Positions 24,401 through 33,997 of a DNA stretch of 64,000 bases are shown in pieces. The translations under genes and the position numbers were made by a program. Source of the DNA: Watersipora subatra (lineage: Eukaryota; Bryozoa; Gymnolaemata; Cheilostomatida; Watersiporidae); the NCBI RefSeq assembly GCF_963576615.1, contig NC_088714.1, forward strand, positions 65,825,667-65,889,666. The letters are read 5' to 3'. The notes under the pieces were generated by a model. That model was not told the origin of the DNA and did not search any database. It worked only from the letters and a program-made list of their open reading frames with translations. Position 1 is the first letter of the stretch; every line of letters starts with the position of its first letter.

Positions 24401-27400
24401 TACCAGTATACCGTCGTATTTAGAGTTTTGATGGATAGCTGTTGGTGGAACAGCGACCTTTTTATACACACACCTCTATGCAAGAATTGTTATTATTAAT
24501 TCAACATATTCACGAGTTTTATTTTGTTTTCTCAGTTTGTATTAATTGTATCATTACCAAATCATCTCATATTGTAATCGTAGCAAAACCGACTCAATTT
24601 AGCTACTACTTGCTAATTATTTCACATTTACATCTAAACCCTTTTATAGTCATTTTATTTTTTTAATTTATTTGACTTGCACAAAACATTTTTCTCATGA
24701 TATGAAGTTTAAAAGTTGTTTGACAAAGTTTGAAAACCTTTGCAGTTGTTTTTAGGTAGAATGGCAAATGTTGTTATATGTTAAATACAAATCAATTTTC
24801 TGTTCACAGACTTTTTTATTACTCGGGCAACGCTGGGTTGTACAGCTAGATGTATTAGCTTACACATCTTTCCTTTTAAACCTAACAAATTAGTTTTTCG
24901 TAATTAATTTTACATTTTACAACAAACATTTGTAAGATTACTGTAAGATTTATCGTGTAAGATTACAAGTATCAGATATTCCTCACTATCTTATATTTAC
25001 ATACATTTACATATTTAAATTCTCTTATCACATTTATAAACTTCTTATAACTTTTGAAGTTTATAATAAAAGTTTTTTAAAATTTGTTTCATCGTCGTTA
25101 TTATTTCAACTTGCATTCTTTTAAACATAATTTGAGTACCGTGTTTGAAGTTTAAACATTGTTCATTTTCCTATCACTGTTATTATTACTTGATTAGTTT
25201 CCAATCTTTATTATTAATATTATTCTTTTATTCAATCATTTTTGGCAGACATTGTTCTAATAAAATCTTAACTACAAAATACTACCATATCCTGTCATAT
25301 TTTTTCGATCGTCGTATTCAAAGAATTGATGGATAGCTTCTGATGGAACAGTAATCTTTTTATACCCACACTTTTATGCAAAAACTGCTATTAATAATTC
25401 AAGATATTCATGAATTTTATTTTGTTTTCTCAGTTTGTATTAATTGTATCATTACTGTATCATCTTTTATTGTAATTATCACAAAACCGACTTAATTTAG
25501 CTATAACTTGCTAATTATTTTACATTTACATCTAATCCCTTTTACAATTGTTTAATTTTTTTTAATTTATTAGACTGGCAGAAAACATTTTCCTCATGAT
25601 ATCAAGTTTGAAAGTTTCAGTTGTTTGACAAAGTTTGAAAAACTTTACAGTTGTTTTTATTTCCTCTCAAATTATTTCAACTACACAAAACACTTTTCTC
25701 ATGATATATAGTTTAAAAGTTAGAATGGCAAATGTTGTTACATATGTTAAACACAAAGAAATTTTCTGTGCAGACGTTTTTATTACCCGGGCAACGCCCA
25801 AGTACAAGTACAGCTTATGGTGTAAAATAGCAACTACATACAAGTACAAGCTTAGCAAGTATATATAGCTTATGGTGTAAAATGTTGAAAAAATACTTTA
25901 CCGTAGTTGTTTTCTCGCCTTGGAGCGGATTAAAATTTACATAATTTTATTTTAATGGGAAAAATTGTTTTGGATCTTCGAGAACCGAGGTTCCACTATA
26001 CGTTATCAAAGGATATAGGTCGCTGAAAGTTATGAAATTTTAAATTTACATCGGTTTGAAAACCTTTACAGTTGTTTTATTTATTTTTAAATCAGTTGTC
26101 TTGCACAAAACCTTTTCCTCATGATATGAAGTTTGAAAGTTGTAGTTGTTTGAAAAAGTTTGAAAACCTTTACAATTGTTTTGTTTTCTCTCTTAATTTA
26201 TTTCAACTACACAAAACAATTCTCTCATGATATGTAGTTTGAAAGTTAGAATGGCAAATGTTGTTATATGTTAAATACAAATCAATTTTCTGTCAAAAGA
26301 CTTTTTTTACTACCCGGGCAACGCCGGGTAGCACAGCTAGTGTAAAATATGTTAAACAAAAATAAATTTTCTGTGTCACAACTTTTATTACGCGGGCACT
26401 CAACCAGTAACTGTATATACTTTAAAATATATACCCTATGAGCAAAAGCGAAAAAAATTCTAAGCTGCGGAATATTTTTAAAATAACAATAGAGGTTAAA
26501 CAACTCCAGTAATGAGACACTATTTGTGAAAATTTCCCATAACTGGAGTTGTCTGTTCATGTGAAGAGTTCAAGTTTAATTACAAGTCTGCAAGTTTAAT
26601 TTTTGCTGAATATTATATAAATTACTCTTTCAAACTTAATTTTTGGTTTTCTAACATTTATAAATCGTAAAATTATATTTCGCCATTGTGAACGTCGAAT
26701 AGCACACAAACGATAAGATGGAATAATCTCAATTACCATTGTGAGTCATTTATATGAACAACTTCAATAGACAAGGGTTTCTTACATTTTATAACTCTAA
26801 ATTGTTACTAAAAATCATTATAAATCAATTATCAATTGTTTGAACATAACTTTACTTTGATTGCAGCTGCTATGCCCAAATTTGTCCATCTTATCCAGTC
26901 TCATGGGGTCCATTTTAGCAGGAGTCGTCTGTTCAAAAGCTACCCAAAAACACCAATAGTTAATTAGGCTGAGTTCTATTTTTCCGCTTTTTGATTGGTT
27001 GATTGATCTTCAGAAAACAATGCTCTTTTCCTTTGCAGCACAATCTCGAATTACTGCTATGGACATCTGCTCACAGACAGGAAATGAACTCTCATTGCCC
27101 GAAGGCAGCATAAGTAGTCCTGGATACCTGAGTGGTTTCTCTGGACCGTTAAACTGCACTATAACTATATCTCCCAGGTAGGCATCAGAAATCATCAGTC
27201 AATTGGAGTGCTATTAGAATAACTGTCATCTGATTGGTTGATACTAGCTGACTGCTCAAATAAACAAAGCCTTTCTTGTTAGCTGATCAAGGTCATACTT
27301 GGTCATGTGATATGGCTGGTATGTGATGACTTGGTCATACAACATGGCAGGTATGTGATGACTTGGTCATAAGATATGGCAGGTAAGTGATGACTTGGCC

Positions 27401-30400
27401 ACACAAGATGGCGGGTATGTGATGAATTGGAACTGTTGACACTAACCACAGCATTCTAATCAAATTCGCATTCCTTTCATTTCTCTATCAATCTTTCAAG
27501 TTCAATTTTAGAAAATGTTATTTTTATTATAACCAATTTGTAGTCATGTTCTTTCATTCTATGCAGAAAATTTAATAAATTCACATTAAGAGTAGCACCA
27601 CAGTTTCATGCTATGATGTGACAAATAGAATATTACAACTTGCTCATTCATTCAAAGCAATCGGCAAGTCAGCAAGTCAGCAAGTTAGCAAGAACATGAA
27701 ACAGTTCAAACTGACTAGAGAAGCTCAATTGAGTCAGCACTGTGTCGATGGAAAATATTATATCACTCTCCTTTAGTTTCTCAGTTTATATAATTCTGAT
27801 CTTTTTGCTACTTACTGTCCGTTCTGCTAAACCTTAAAGTTACACATAAGAGTAACACTATTTGTGTTTGTAATTAGAAGGTAAAAGAGTGACTCAAATG
27901 CCTAAAATAATTTTAAGATAAATTTTAAACTCATTGTCTCAAAAAAGAATAATAGATTATGTTTAGTGGAGGCAGCTGTCAATTATAAAAAAAATTTTTT
28001 TGTTTGCATCCAGCGTAATATAAAATAAATTACAAACATGTTGGCTATAAATTTTATATAACTATAGTTGTAAATATGCTTAACAATGTTACAAAAAGTT
28101 CTGGTCTTTGTCTTTATAATTGTGGATCAAGGAGACCATATTCTCTCGTTTCACAAATCCTTCTTTCATATCTCCAACTCCATCATCTATGATATGCTTT
28201 ATTGTTATATAAAAACTCAGGCGACTCTCTACTTTCAGTAGAACCTAAAACACTATGACGAGTGTTCTCTACAGTGATTCTAGTCTGAGAAATATTTATT
28301 TAGTTGTAATGACGACACTGCAGGTGGAGCTGATTTTACAGCAGCTATGGAAGTGACAAGACACCTTCCCTCACTGTTAACATGCTGCCACTTAGCAACT
28401 TTTCCTATTGGTTCCTTACTTCCTTTTCCCTTTCCTATTGGTTCCTTATTTCCTGTCCAACAGCACCTTTACACTCTCTTCCTTGACTTTGTGAAGGTGC
28501 CTTTCAGCTCACGCCTCAACTGCTGCTTCTCGACAATCTTTCTCTCCTCCTTCCATCTTTTCCTCTCTCCACTAGTGATTTACAGGAATCCTGCCTCCAC
28601 TAGGGACTCACCGAGCCCTCCTTCGAGACGTAACGTCGTGATTCCCTTTCTCCTCTCCTGATAACAGAAAGCGTGGCTGGTAAGGTTTTGGTTGGTGATT
28701 CCGCTCTGCAACCTATTTCTGGACATTTGTTTCTATGAGAGTTCACTGACTTTAATTTCATACACTGTAGGCATGTTTTCAACCTTATATGAATGACTGC
28801 GAGTAAATCAGTCATTCTGATGCATTAAAAGATATTTAAAAAGTTGCTATTGACAAGGTTACTCAAAAACTGGCATTTCAAAAATTAACATAAACAAAGT
28901 CAAATGGTGGGCGACATTGACATGTCGACAATTGTTTACCTCACCATTATGATTTTGCAATGGTTGTTTTTTTACCGCTGATTTTTCGGCTTCAGCTACT
29001 GGGTTCCAAATTATTTTGCCCGAACAAATTTTGGCCCCTCACAGTTTGGCGCCGCTTATTATTATTATTACTGGCCCACTATACTTGTTACTCATTGCCT
29101 GAATCACTTTTAGAATTCTTTTGTTTGTCTACTTTCCTAGTTTAATTAAATCCAAACATTGCAGTAATGATTTATAATAATAATATCCATTTTTCATTTT
29201 ATTCCAAAGTTATTTCTTTATTTCGTCGCTAAGCTGTACGAGGCCAGAAGCGTTATCGTCAATAAATAATAGAGACAAAACATTGATTTCAAAATGGTGA
29301 GGCAAAAAGCTCTAACCATATGAGGTAGCATTGATATGCTTCTTATCGGTGTTGTGGAATAATGTAGCACATCGTTTATTGTCTGGAAGTTTACTAAATA
29401 ATTGTGATATCTTTAGAGAGTTTGTACAATCAGCTTGTAGCAAACAAGCAGGTTGTAACTTTATTGTAACAGGTTGTAACTGCAAACAAACCTGTAACTT
29501 TTTACAGGTTTGACATAGTAGCAGTGGACCTTAAGTATTATAACTTGAAGCAGAGGCCCTGTCAGGACTCCCTCAATAACAACCCTTGTTACTGCGGAGA
29601 CAGGCTAGTAATAAACAAGACAGCCAGCTGTGGTAATATGGTTGGAGCCCGTAGGAAATTTTACCAGATGGAGAGGCCACTGACAATTGAGCTGCTGACC
29701 CTAGCTGACCTCGGCACTAATAATGGTTTCTATCTCAGCTACCAAGGTAGTTTTACCTGCTGACATCTCTCAGCCTTCCTCTGCGGCATACTCTAAGGTT
29801 GTACTCTGAAATTGTTGACTATAAAGTATCACATCATGTGAGGGGTTGAGTTTAGATTTATAAAAAAACAATATACTGGTATCAAATCTACTAGTTACCT
29901 GTCAGATAGCACTATAATGTGACTCACAGGCTATGAGAATGCCGTTGACATCTGTGCAGACAGACAGAAGTTGTCTCTTCCTTTACTGGTGAAGTCTCCT
30001 AGCTTTCCGGGCAATTACCCTGGAGTAGGGAGCTGTCAGGTAAGAATAAAAGGCTAATCTCCATCATATGGTTAGATACTCACCCATCTTAAAGCCTTAG
30101 GCTATAGTGAACAATGACTGAGCTGTAAACTAGATATGAGTTGTCATGAAGCTACAAATCCTATGAACAGTCTGTTAGCAATACACCGTAAAACCTTTAT
30201 TTGAATGCCATGTCGCTCTATTTTTCAACCCTTCTCTTAGAGTGGCTTTATTAGAGATGACATTCAAATAAAGGGTGGAGTTTTTTTTAAACACCTCATC
30301 AGAATGTTGAGAAAGATAAATTTCAATTTTCGATTCAGCCTTTCATGGGTCCAATCGAATGTCGCCCATATTTTGCACTCTCCTTAGGGCGGTGCGACAT

Positions 30401-33400
30401 AAACCTTTTTGAATGCAAGAAATTTGCTAACTTTCCTCTAACTTGTCATACTCCAACTCGTTAAATAAATATGCACGAGGAAGCTGATAAATGTACATGT
30501 AAAGAGTGGCGCTCTATTTTTCAACCCTTCTCCCATAGTGGCGTTCAAATAAAAGTGGCATTCAAATATAGGTTTCACGGTATGCATTGTCCTACCGTCA
30601 TTATTAAGGTTGTCACTTATAAAATGTGAAATAATGTGAAATATGACATACACTCGCGTTTACAGATGAATGTGGATGTGGCAGGAGTTGACAGACTCCT
30701 TATAGAGTTTTTAGTGTTTAACATAGAAAGGGATGACACCTGCTCAATAGACTATCTATCTATAAATGGTCGGAGGTTAGTACAATTACAGTACTCTATT
30801 GCTGCCTGATTGGCTCTGAACTCAATGACTGTTCCTATCTTTTATTAGTTTCAGGGTAAAAAATAAATGCTCTAAAACACCCAGAATTGTTGCTATTGGG
30901 TTAGTAGGATTCTTTTACAGTGACGCAGAGCAATCTCAATAGTGATACTAGTTGTCAGCTGTCGTGCAACAAGCTACACTAGAGTGAAAGAAAGCATTGA
31001 AGTTGGGTACATAGTTTCAGAGCTAAACTAAATGGACGCTAACTTGTGCTAGGATTTTGCTTATGAGAGCACAACTCTTATCGTAAACTTTTCCTAAAAG
31101 TGCACTAACTTCAACTATATTTACATCTATTTCACATCTCTGACAGGTTCTGTGGGAACCGTGGAGGTGATAGCAAGAAACTGGATTTATCTTCTTCCGC
31201 CGTTTCTTTACAACTGAACTTTAAGTCTGACACATCTGGTGACCACCAAGGATTCTATATCAGCATAGACAAATATGTAACTGCTAGTACTACATCAACA
31301 ACTTCAAGTACAACTATACCGATGTCTATGGCTGCTACAATTACTTCAAGCAGTAAGCTTCTTAGCTTCTGAGCTAAAACTCAGCGTTCTTCTTACACAG
31401 TTGTCTCCCCATACTTGATTTTTGCTTTTGTCCTATTTGTAGCCGAGGCCAGCAAAGTCAGCATATCATCTGCTTACTCGGCAGCAGCAATGAAGCAAGG
31501 AACAGAAATAACTGCCACATATAGTGAAATCACTACAGAAGGTCAGTAAAGACCCAACTTAGCACGCTCTATTCTCAATTTCATTGTACAACTTTTGTTA
31601 TTTCTCATGGTTCTACTAGTACAAAGGCTGTGGTCTGCTTACAGATGGCGAGTCTGTCAACAACCATATGAGATATTCTCAAAACGGGAAGAACACAAAA
31701 TCAATCAGACAAGAAAATGTTACTCAGTCACCCAATAGTAAGTACAACAAAATGCATCCCTTTCCAGGATTCTCTAAGTATGTCTGTAACTCTGGATTGA
31801 TTGTACCGAACTTATGTTTGACAGATGAAAGTGAAGCAGCTAGCCAAGAGTGTAACGTACCCTGGTACTACTGGATTATAACAATCATAGGCATCCTCTC
31901 TGCAGTTCTTATCACCATGACGATATTCCTAATCAAACTCAAAAGGTCTGGTTGTCACTCACCTGGTTATCACTTAAAGGTTGACTTGCAACAAAATTCA
32001 CATTACAGTTATTTGGTATCAAAAGATTCACCATGTCTTACTCTGTTGTGTTGTAGGTGCAAAATACGTGGAAATGTGATTACAAGCTCTTAAAAGCTCA
32101 AAAACGAACAGTTAATCGCAGCCACACAAGACCGCCATAGTTTGGATTCTCTTTGCAAAACGGCTCAAATGTGATGTAGTTGTGGTAGATGGTTTCTGTT
32201 TACACTTTCATGCAACCTTATTCGTCAAAATATTTTCACAAATATACTTCACGCATTCAATAAAACCATGTCTATTGTTCTTACGTGTCTATTTTATCGT
32301 CATTGTAATGCTGTCACTTTTAGCAGTGATACCTTATAACTTACCGTAAAAATTCATTAAAGTTTTTAACCTTAGCTCGAAGGAGTGCATATCATTGTTT
32401 GATAATCATTACGAGCCTGTTGGTCACCTGTGATAATCGAAAAGTGCTGCAAAAATTATTTGCGAAGTTTTGGGTCACATGATCAGATTACGACCTGACG
32501 ATTAGTTCAAGCCGAACAAGATTGTAAAGTAGCAAGCATCTATATTTAATACGGGGTCTTCGGTAAAACCCTAAGTGTTTGTCATAAACTAGTGCTACGA
32601 TAAGTTTATATTGAGCTTTTTATTGGCCTTTCAATTCATGTGAGAACATCACGTGACAAGACAATAACCAAATGATCATGACTACGTCAGAGAAATAAAG
32701 AGATTCCAATTTACGGCGGCTTTTAGTTTTTGAGTTTTTAAGAGCTTGTAATCACATTTCCACATATTTAGCACCTTCAACACTACAGAGTAAGACATGG
32801 CGAATCTTTTGATACCAAGTAACTCTAATGTGAATTTTGTTGCAAGTCAACCTTTAACTAAATGAGTAGCGCGTGTGCATAAATTGCTACTTTCAATATT
32901 TTGCTGAATTGTAATTTTAATGGTGTCTATTTAAAGGAAACAGAACTTTTCAAGTAGATGCTGGGCTTCCTCATGACCTAGTAATCAGGAAAGACTCGTT
33001 ACGAGTCAATACATTGCCCCAGTATATGATATGAGCAGCAGGCTTGAGTTATCTAACTCTGATTGTATCCAAAACATTCAGTGCTTAAAGATGTATTCTC
33101 ATCGCTGTTCCAAGTTTTAAAAATATCTCAAAGCTGGACAGTATATAAAAACTAGTTTTCCAAAGTTTGGGTTATGGAAGCAAGCATTTGGTCAAAAAGA
33201 TGACAACAGATATTTTAATACATTGTATATATGTATATATAACTTTTTATTGACATTGGTGATCAAGAAAAATGTTTTTTTTCGTTATAATTATACGAAA
33301 AGAAAGAAATCAGGAATTATTTATTTAGTTGAACAGACGTGCTTTAAAAGTTAGTCATCCAGCATTATTATAGAGGAGTCGTGATTGTGTATTGAACTTT

Positions 33401-33997
33401 GTAAATATTGTAATAAAAATACCAATGGCAAATTTATGTTTTATACTTAATGTGTGAAAGGTTTTTTTCTGGATAAATATTGACAGCTGCTTTTCATTTT
33501 TTTACATTGGCAGCGTTTGCAACTTCCTGTAGCATTTGCCTATCAACTCTAGCATTTTGATAGGGACTTGCTCCGAGGAATATTTAGTTTAGGAATCATT
33601 TGAATACTAAACATTAATTGAAGCTTCCATGTTTTAAAAAGATAAAATTAAACAAATCTGTTATTATATTTTAACAAAAAAGATTTTGGTTTCTAAAATT
33701 GACTCATGCCCTTTCTTGGTTAACAGTGGCCATGTTGATTGCTTGTTATGTCAGTGACATGCGATTCTTTTATATCTGATGTCTATGCGCAGGTTAAAGC
33801 TAGAAAAATACAAGCCTTGCTATACAAACATGGAGAGCTCTCGAGATGGTTTGACCAACCCAGTTTACTTCAATCATTTAAACTCTCATTCTAACTCTGC
33901 TGCATTACTAGGACATCCTTCTTATACAAATAAAGACAGGGTGCCGGCAGGTCGAAGAGTTCATATAAATAAGCATTCAACTCAGACTACAGTTTAG
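3111..33997 (+). CDS. Gene 1: multi-CUB single-pass membrane protein (12 exons, 688 aa)
   Basis: Rebuilt by hand by joining GT..AG introns whose phases all agree. Exons: 3111-3171, 14243-14468, 20620-21077, 27039-27177, 29508-29746, 29930-30039, 30666-30775, 31147-31352, 31443-31541, 31645-31737, 31825-31945, 33793-33997. They sum to 2067 nt, exactly 689 codons with the TAG stop. Order: signal peptide (1-20), two divergent CUB-like domains (about 27-248), clearer CUB domains at about 256-373 and 380-500, a Ser/Thr-rich stalk (about 490-590), a membrane helix (about 597-617) followed by KLKR, and a 67-residue cytoplasmic tail with NPVY. CUB domains bind proteins or sugars outside the cell; NPxY motifs in tails recruit PTB or endocytic adaptors. 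I infer a cell-surface receptor or adhesion protein; the ligand is unknown. No catalytic domain is seen. Least certain are exon 1 and the two N-terminal CUB calls. NETO-like proteins share CUB, membrane helix and NPxY, but no LDLa module is seen here. Confidence 0.78.
5991..6340. repeat. 90-bp dimeric higher-order repeat inside the 45-bp array
   Basis: Units alternate strictly between a tatagg/gagaa type and a tataga/gggga type through four dimers. A shorter run of the same dimer lies at 4726-4960. Confidence 0.85.
7396..8245. repeat. 360-bp higher-order repeat inside the 45-bp array
   Basis: Bases 7396-7885 are identical to 7756-8245 minus the last mismatch, an offset of 360 (8 units). This shows a recent block duplication. 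Confidence 0.9.
10515..11649. mobile_element. hAT-type MITE with 8-bp target duplication
   Basis: The ends are inverted: tagaggtggaacgagac at 10515 and its complement ending at 11649. The same 8 bases, cttttgca, flank both sides (10507-10514 and 11650-11657). Subterminal gagacgagactcgagac motifs face each other at both ends. Length is 1135 bp. An 8-bp duplication and a gaggtgg-type terminus fit the hAT superfamily. No transposase frame is present, so it is non-autonomous. The interior has nothing recognisable. Confidence 0.88.
11664..11842. repeat. ACTAGT heptamer array with A or T spacers
   Basis: About 25 copies of the self-complementary hexamer ACTAGT, each separated by exactly one base that is A or T (one copy reads ATTAGT). 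It starts right after the right-hand target duplication of the hAT-type MITE. Confidence 0.93.
12467..12495. other. Short inverted repeat
   Basis: Arms gaatgtttaga and tctaaacattc are separated by seven bases. No terminator role is implied in a eukaryotic intron. Confidence 0.6.
12599..12766. repeat. 52-bp minisatellite, 3 copies
   Basis: The core tctaccccatacat...gccgtgatttt occurs three times; the first copy has a small internal duplication of tgtctatgta type. Confidence 0.9.
13312..14097. repeat. 30-bp minisatellite, about 26 copies
   Basis: Unit built from attactattgtaactagtag plus tagtcactct. Two adjacent copies (about 13671 and 13707) carry an extra tag triplet. The minus strand stays open as a 10-residue unit (TTSYNSNRVT); I treat this as fortuitous. 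Confidence 0.95.
14243..14468 (+). CDS. Gene 1 exon 2: first half of CUB-like domain 1
   Basis: Acceptor cttacag|gt, donor CAG|GTGAAT. It contains GIFSLPPGG, a Cys (SSCKLAI) and a second Cys (SGCSGANLLV), the usual CUB spacing of SPxxYP, first Cys pair and a Cys before the LxV strand. It ends in phase 2. Confidence 0.8.
14443..14779. repeat. 50-bp tandem repeat that copies the exon 2 end and its splice donor
   Basis: The exon-intron junction of exon 2 (acttgctggtagctaatata + acag|gt) recurs downstream. Donor-like sites lie at 14519, 14569, 14619, 14669, 14719 (weakened to aagt) and 14769, spaced exactly 50 bases. The most upstream donor (14469) is the one whose phase fits exon 3. Confidence 0.93.
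15667..15930. repeat. 51/54-bp minisatellite, 5 copies
   Basis: Copies begin cttcgcatatcacacttgag at 15667, 15718, 15772, 15823 and 15874. Copies with an extra gct or ggc before gtcaagg are 54 bases long. Confidence 0.93.
15946..16023. repeat. Two-copy 40-bp direct repeat
   Basis: The block ttaccatctccattgtttca with following tgataggaggctagtcc is present twice in a row. Confidence 0.85.
16074..16880. mobile_element. Foldback MITE with about 280-bp inverted arms
   Basis: The left arm, starting ttaaaccataactgtcacga, returns inverted at the right end, finishing near 16880. The arms stay alignable through about 280 bases, including an aaaataaagattagtccact block and a caagctccgcc block. They differ at many sites, so the copy is old. 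There is no coding capacity and no clear target duplication. Confidence 0.85.
17300..18500. repeat. Nested foldback: inverted microsatellite arms around a palindromic core
   Basis: Left arm 17300-17500 is built of aacatgttaacaaccata-type units. Right arm 18190-18490 is built of their complement. Inside, a unique segment at 17514-17588 (acactatttggtcacacacg) returns inverted at 18102-18180. The centre, 17580-17945, is rich in the near-palindrome gtatacacctgtatac. Confidence 0.85.
19219..19530. mobile_element. MITE of the CCGTAAAACC family, copy a
   Basis: The ends taccgtaaaatctctatttg and its complement (caaataaaggttttacgcta) are inverted, next to TA. About 310 bp, no coding capacity. Related copies lie at 20013, 30186 and 54506. 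Confidence 0.75.
20013..20328. mobile_element. MITE of the CCGTAAAACC family, copy b
   Basis: Begins taccgtaaaacctctaattg and ends gaggttttacggta, about 316 bp. Its right end carries a second small palindrome (taccataaagcctct then agaggttttacggta). Confidence 0.75.
20620..21077 (+). CDS. Gene 1 exon 3: end of CUB-like domain 1 and CUB-like domain 2
   Basis: Acceptor ttcacag|g, donor CTA|GTGAGT. Entered in phase 2 and left in phase 1. It completes domain 1 (SFLIRYVIYNE) and encodes a divergent second domain with Cys at CEQTEP, RCFLS, GICSS, LCQGVEC and YNCGFFWMFT. The extra Cys residues make the CUB call here tentative. Confidence 0.75.
21134..21208. repeat. (TG)n-rich microsatellite
   Basis: Alternating tg/cg/ca purine-pyrimidine tract, able to adopt Z-DNA in principle. 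Confidence 0.85.
22258..22415. repeat. Two-copy diverged direct repeat
   Basis: The block tatagagcggtctttt...aactgaattaatatg occurs at about 22264 and 22351, preceded by a short gatt tandem. Confidence 0.6.
22446..22565 (+). repeat. Dispersed repeat, copy 1 of 2
   Basis: The block from ggactattagctgct through ctttcaccgcttgggc is repeated in the same orientation at 23888-24000. The second copy is preceded by cagtacttttc. This resembles a terminal segment of a widespread hAT-type MITE; I could not find the partner ends. Confidence 0.5.
23188..23728. repeat. 540-bp near-pure purine (GA/GGGA) tract
   Basis: The plus strand is almost only A and G, with a few C and T, in gagaga, ggagag and gggggag blocks. 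Open frames on both strands (Arg/Glu or Ser/Leu/Pro) are products of composition. Confidence 0.97.
23827..26340 (+). mobile_element. Helitron-like non-autonomous elements, probably two or three joined or nested copies
   Basis: Three similar tails carry an acccgggcaacgccgggt-type hairpin after an attttctgt...ttttattac stretch. They lie near 24829, 25785 and 26312. Two end in cagCTAG (24849 and 26340), the last followed by T. A candidate 5' end, tctactatataaacggcaatc-like, lies at 23831. Bodies repeat: gatggatagct...ggaacag occurs at 24430 and 25327. A hairpin followed by CTAG fits Helitron 3' termini. No helicase frame is present. Confidence 0.6.
27039..27177 (+). CDS. Gene 1 exon 4: first half of CUB domain 3
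   Basis: Acceptor ctttgcag|c, donor CAG|GTAGGC. Encodes ICSQTGNELSLPEG, then SSPGYLSGFSGPLNCTITI, a typical CUB start (SPxYP-like motif and first Cys pair). Phase 1 to phase 2. Confidence 0.88.
27292..27432. repeat. 32-bp tandem repeat, 4 copies
   Basis: atgtgatgacttggtcat-type units begin at 27321, 27353, 27385 and 27417. Confidence 0.8.
27433..29507 (+). other. Gene 1 intron 4 remainder
   Basis: About 2 kb without a recognisable gene or repeat. A pyrimidine-rich stretch lies at 28340-28670. Confidence 0.6.
29508..29746 (+). CDS. Gene 1 exon 5: second half of CUB domain 3
   Basis: Acceptor tttacag|g, donor CAAG|GTAGTT. Encodes FDIVAVDLKYYNL, a Cys cluster (CYCGDRLVI), SCGNMVG and the closing strands NNGFYLSYQ. 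Phase 2 to phase 1. Confidence 0.88.
29930..30039 (+). CDS. Gene 1 exon 6: start of CUB domain 4
   Basis: Acceptor actcacag|g, donor CAG|GTAAGA. Encodes DICADRQKLSLPL, then SPSFPGNYPGVGSCQ, the classic CUB SPxYPxxY motif. Leaves in phase 0. Confidence 0.88.
30186..30582. mobile_element. MITE of the CCGTAAAACC family, copy c (in gene 1 intron 6)
   Basis: Starts accgtaaaacctttatttga, ends ggtttcacggta. About 400 bp, with an internal second copy of the gctctatttttcaaccc subterminal block at about 30510. Confidence 0.75.
30666..30775 (+). CDS. Gene 1 exon 7: middle of CUB domain 4
   Basis: Acceptor tttacag|a, donor GGAG|GTTAGT. Encodes MNVDVAGVDRLLIEFLVFN, then CSIDYLSINGR, matching the CUB strand and CxYDxLxIxxG motif. 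Phase 0 to phase 2. Confidence 0.88.
31147..31352 (+). CDS. Gene 1 exon 8: end of CUB domain 4 and start of stalk
   Basis: Acceptor ctgacag|g, donor CA|GTAAGC. FCGNRGG and HQGFYISID close the domain. A Thr/Ser run (TASTTSTTSSTTIP) follows, a likely O-glycosylated stalk. Confidence 0.88.
31443..31541 (+). CDS. Gene 1 exon 9: stalk
   Basis: Acceptor tttgtag|c, donor AAG|GTCAGT. Ser/Thr/Ala-rich, no domain. Phase 1 at both ends, 99 nt, so it could be skipped without changing frame. Confidence 0.75.
31645..31737 (+). CDS. Gene 1 exon 10: stalk
   Basis: Acceptor cttacag|a, donor AATA|GTAAGT. Polar sequence (GESVNNHMRYSQNGKN). Phase 1 at both ends, 93 nt, also skippable in frame. Confidence 0.75.
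31825..31945 (+). CDS. Gene 1 exon 11: membrane helix
   Basis: Acceptor ttgacag|a, donor AAG|GTCTGG (weak at +3 to +6). Encodes WIITIIGILSAVLITMTIFL followed by basic KLKR, a stop-transfer signal placing the C-terminus in the cytosol. Confidence 0.88.
31977..32854. mobile_element. TA-flanked long-TIR MITE, copy 1 (gene 1 intron 11)
   Basis: 878 bp. The first about 150 bases, starting aaggttgacttgcaacaaaa, return inverted at the other end, finishing gcaagtcaacctt. TA flanks both sides. It has close relatives at 54731 and 62145 and no transposase frame. It begins 31 bases after the exon 11 splice donor. Confidence 0.88.
32855..33792 (+). other. Gene 1 intron 11 remainder
   Basis: AT-rich with nothing recognisable except the acceptor ctatgcgcag at the end. 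Confidence 0.6.
33793..33997 (+). CDS. Gene 1 exon 12: cytoplasmic tail and stop
   Basis: Entered in phase 2, matching exon 11. Encodes a polar 67-residue tail with YKPCYTN, GLTNPVYFNHL (an NPxY motif) and basic GRRVHINKH, then TAG at 33995-33997. Confidence 0.82.

Larger units (their letters stand above)
21078..27038 (+). other. Gene 1 intron 3 (6 kb)
   Basis: Phase-1 intron. Outside the repeats listed separately, 21210-22250, 22600-23180 and 26345-27030 show no exon or recognisable repeat. Confidence 0.7.
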
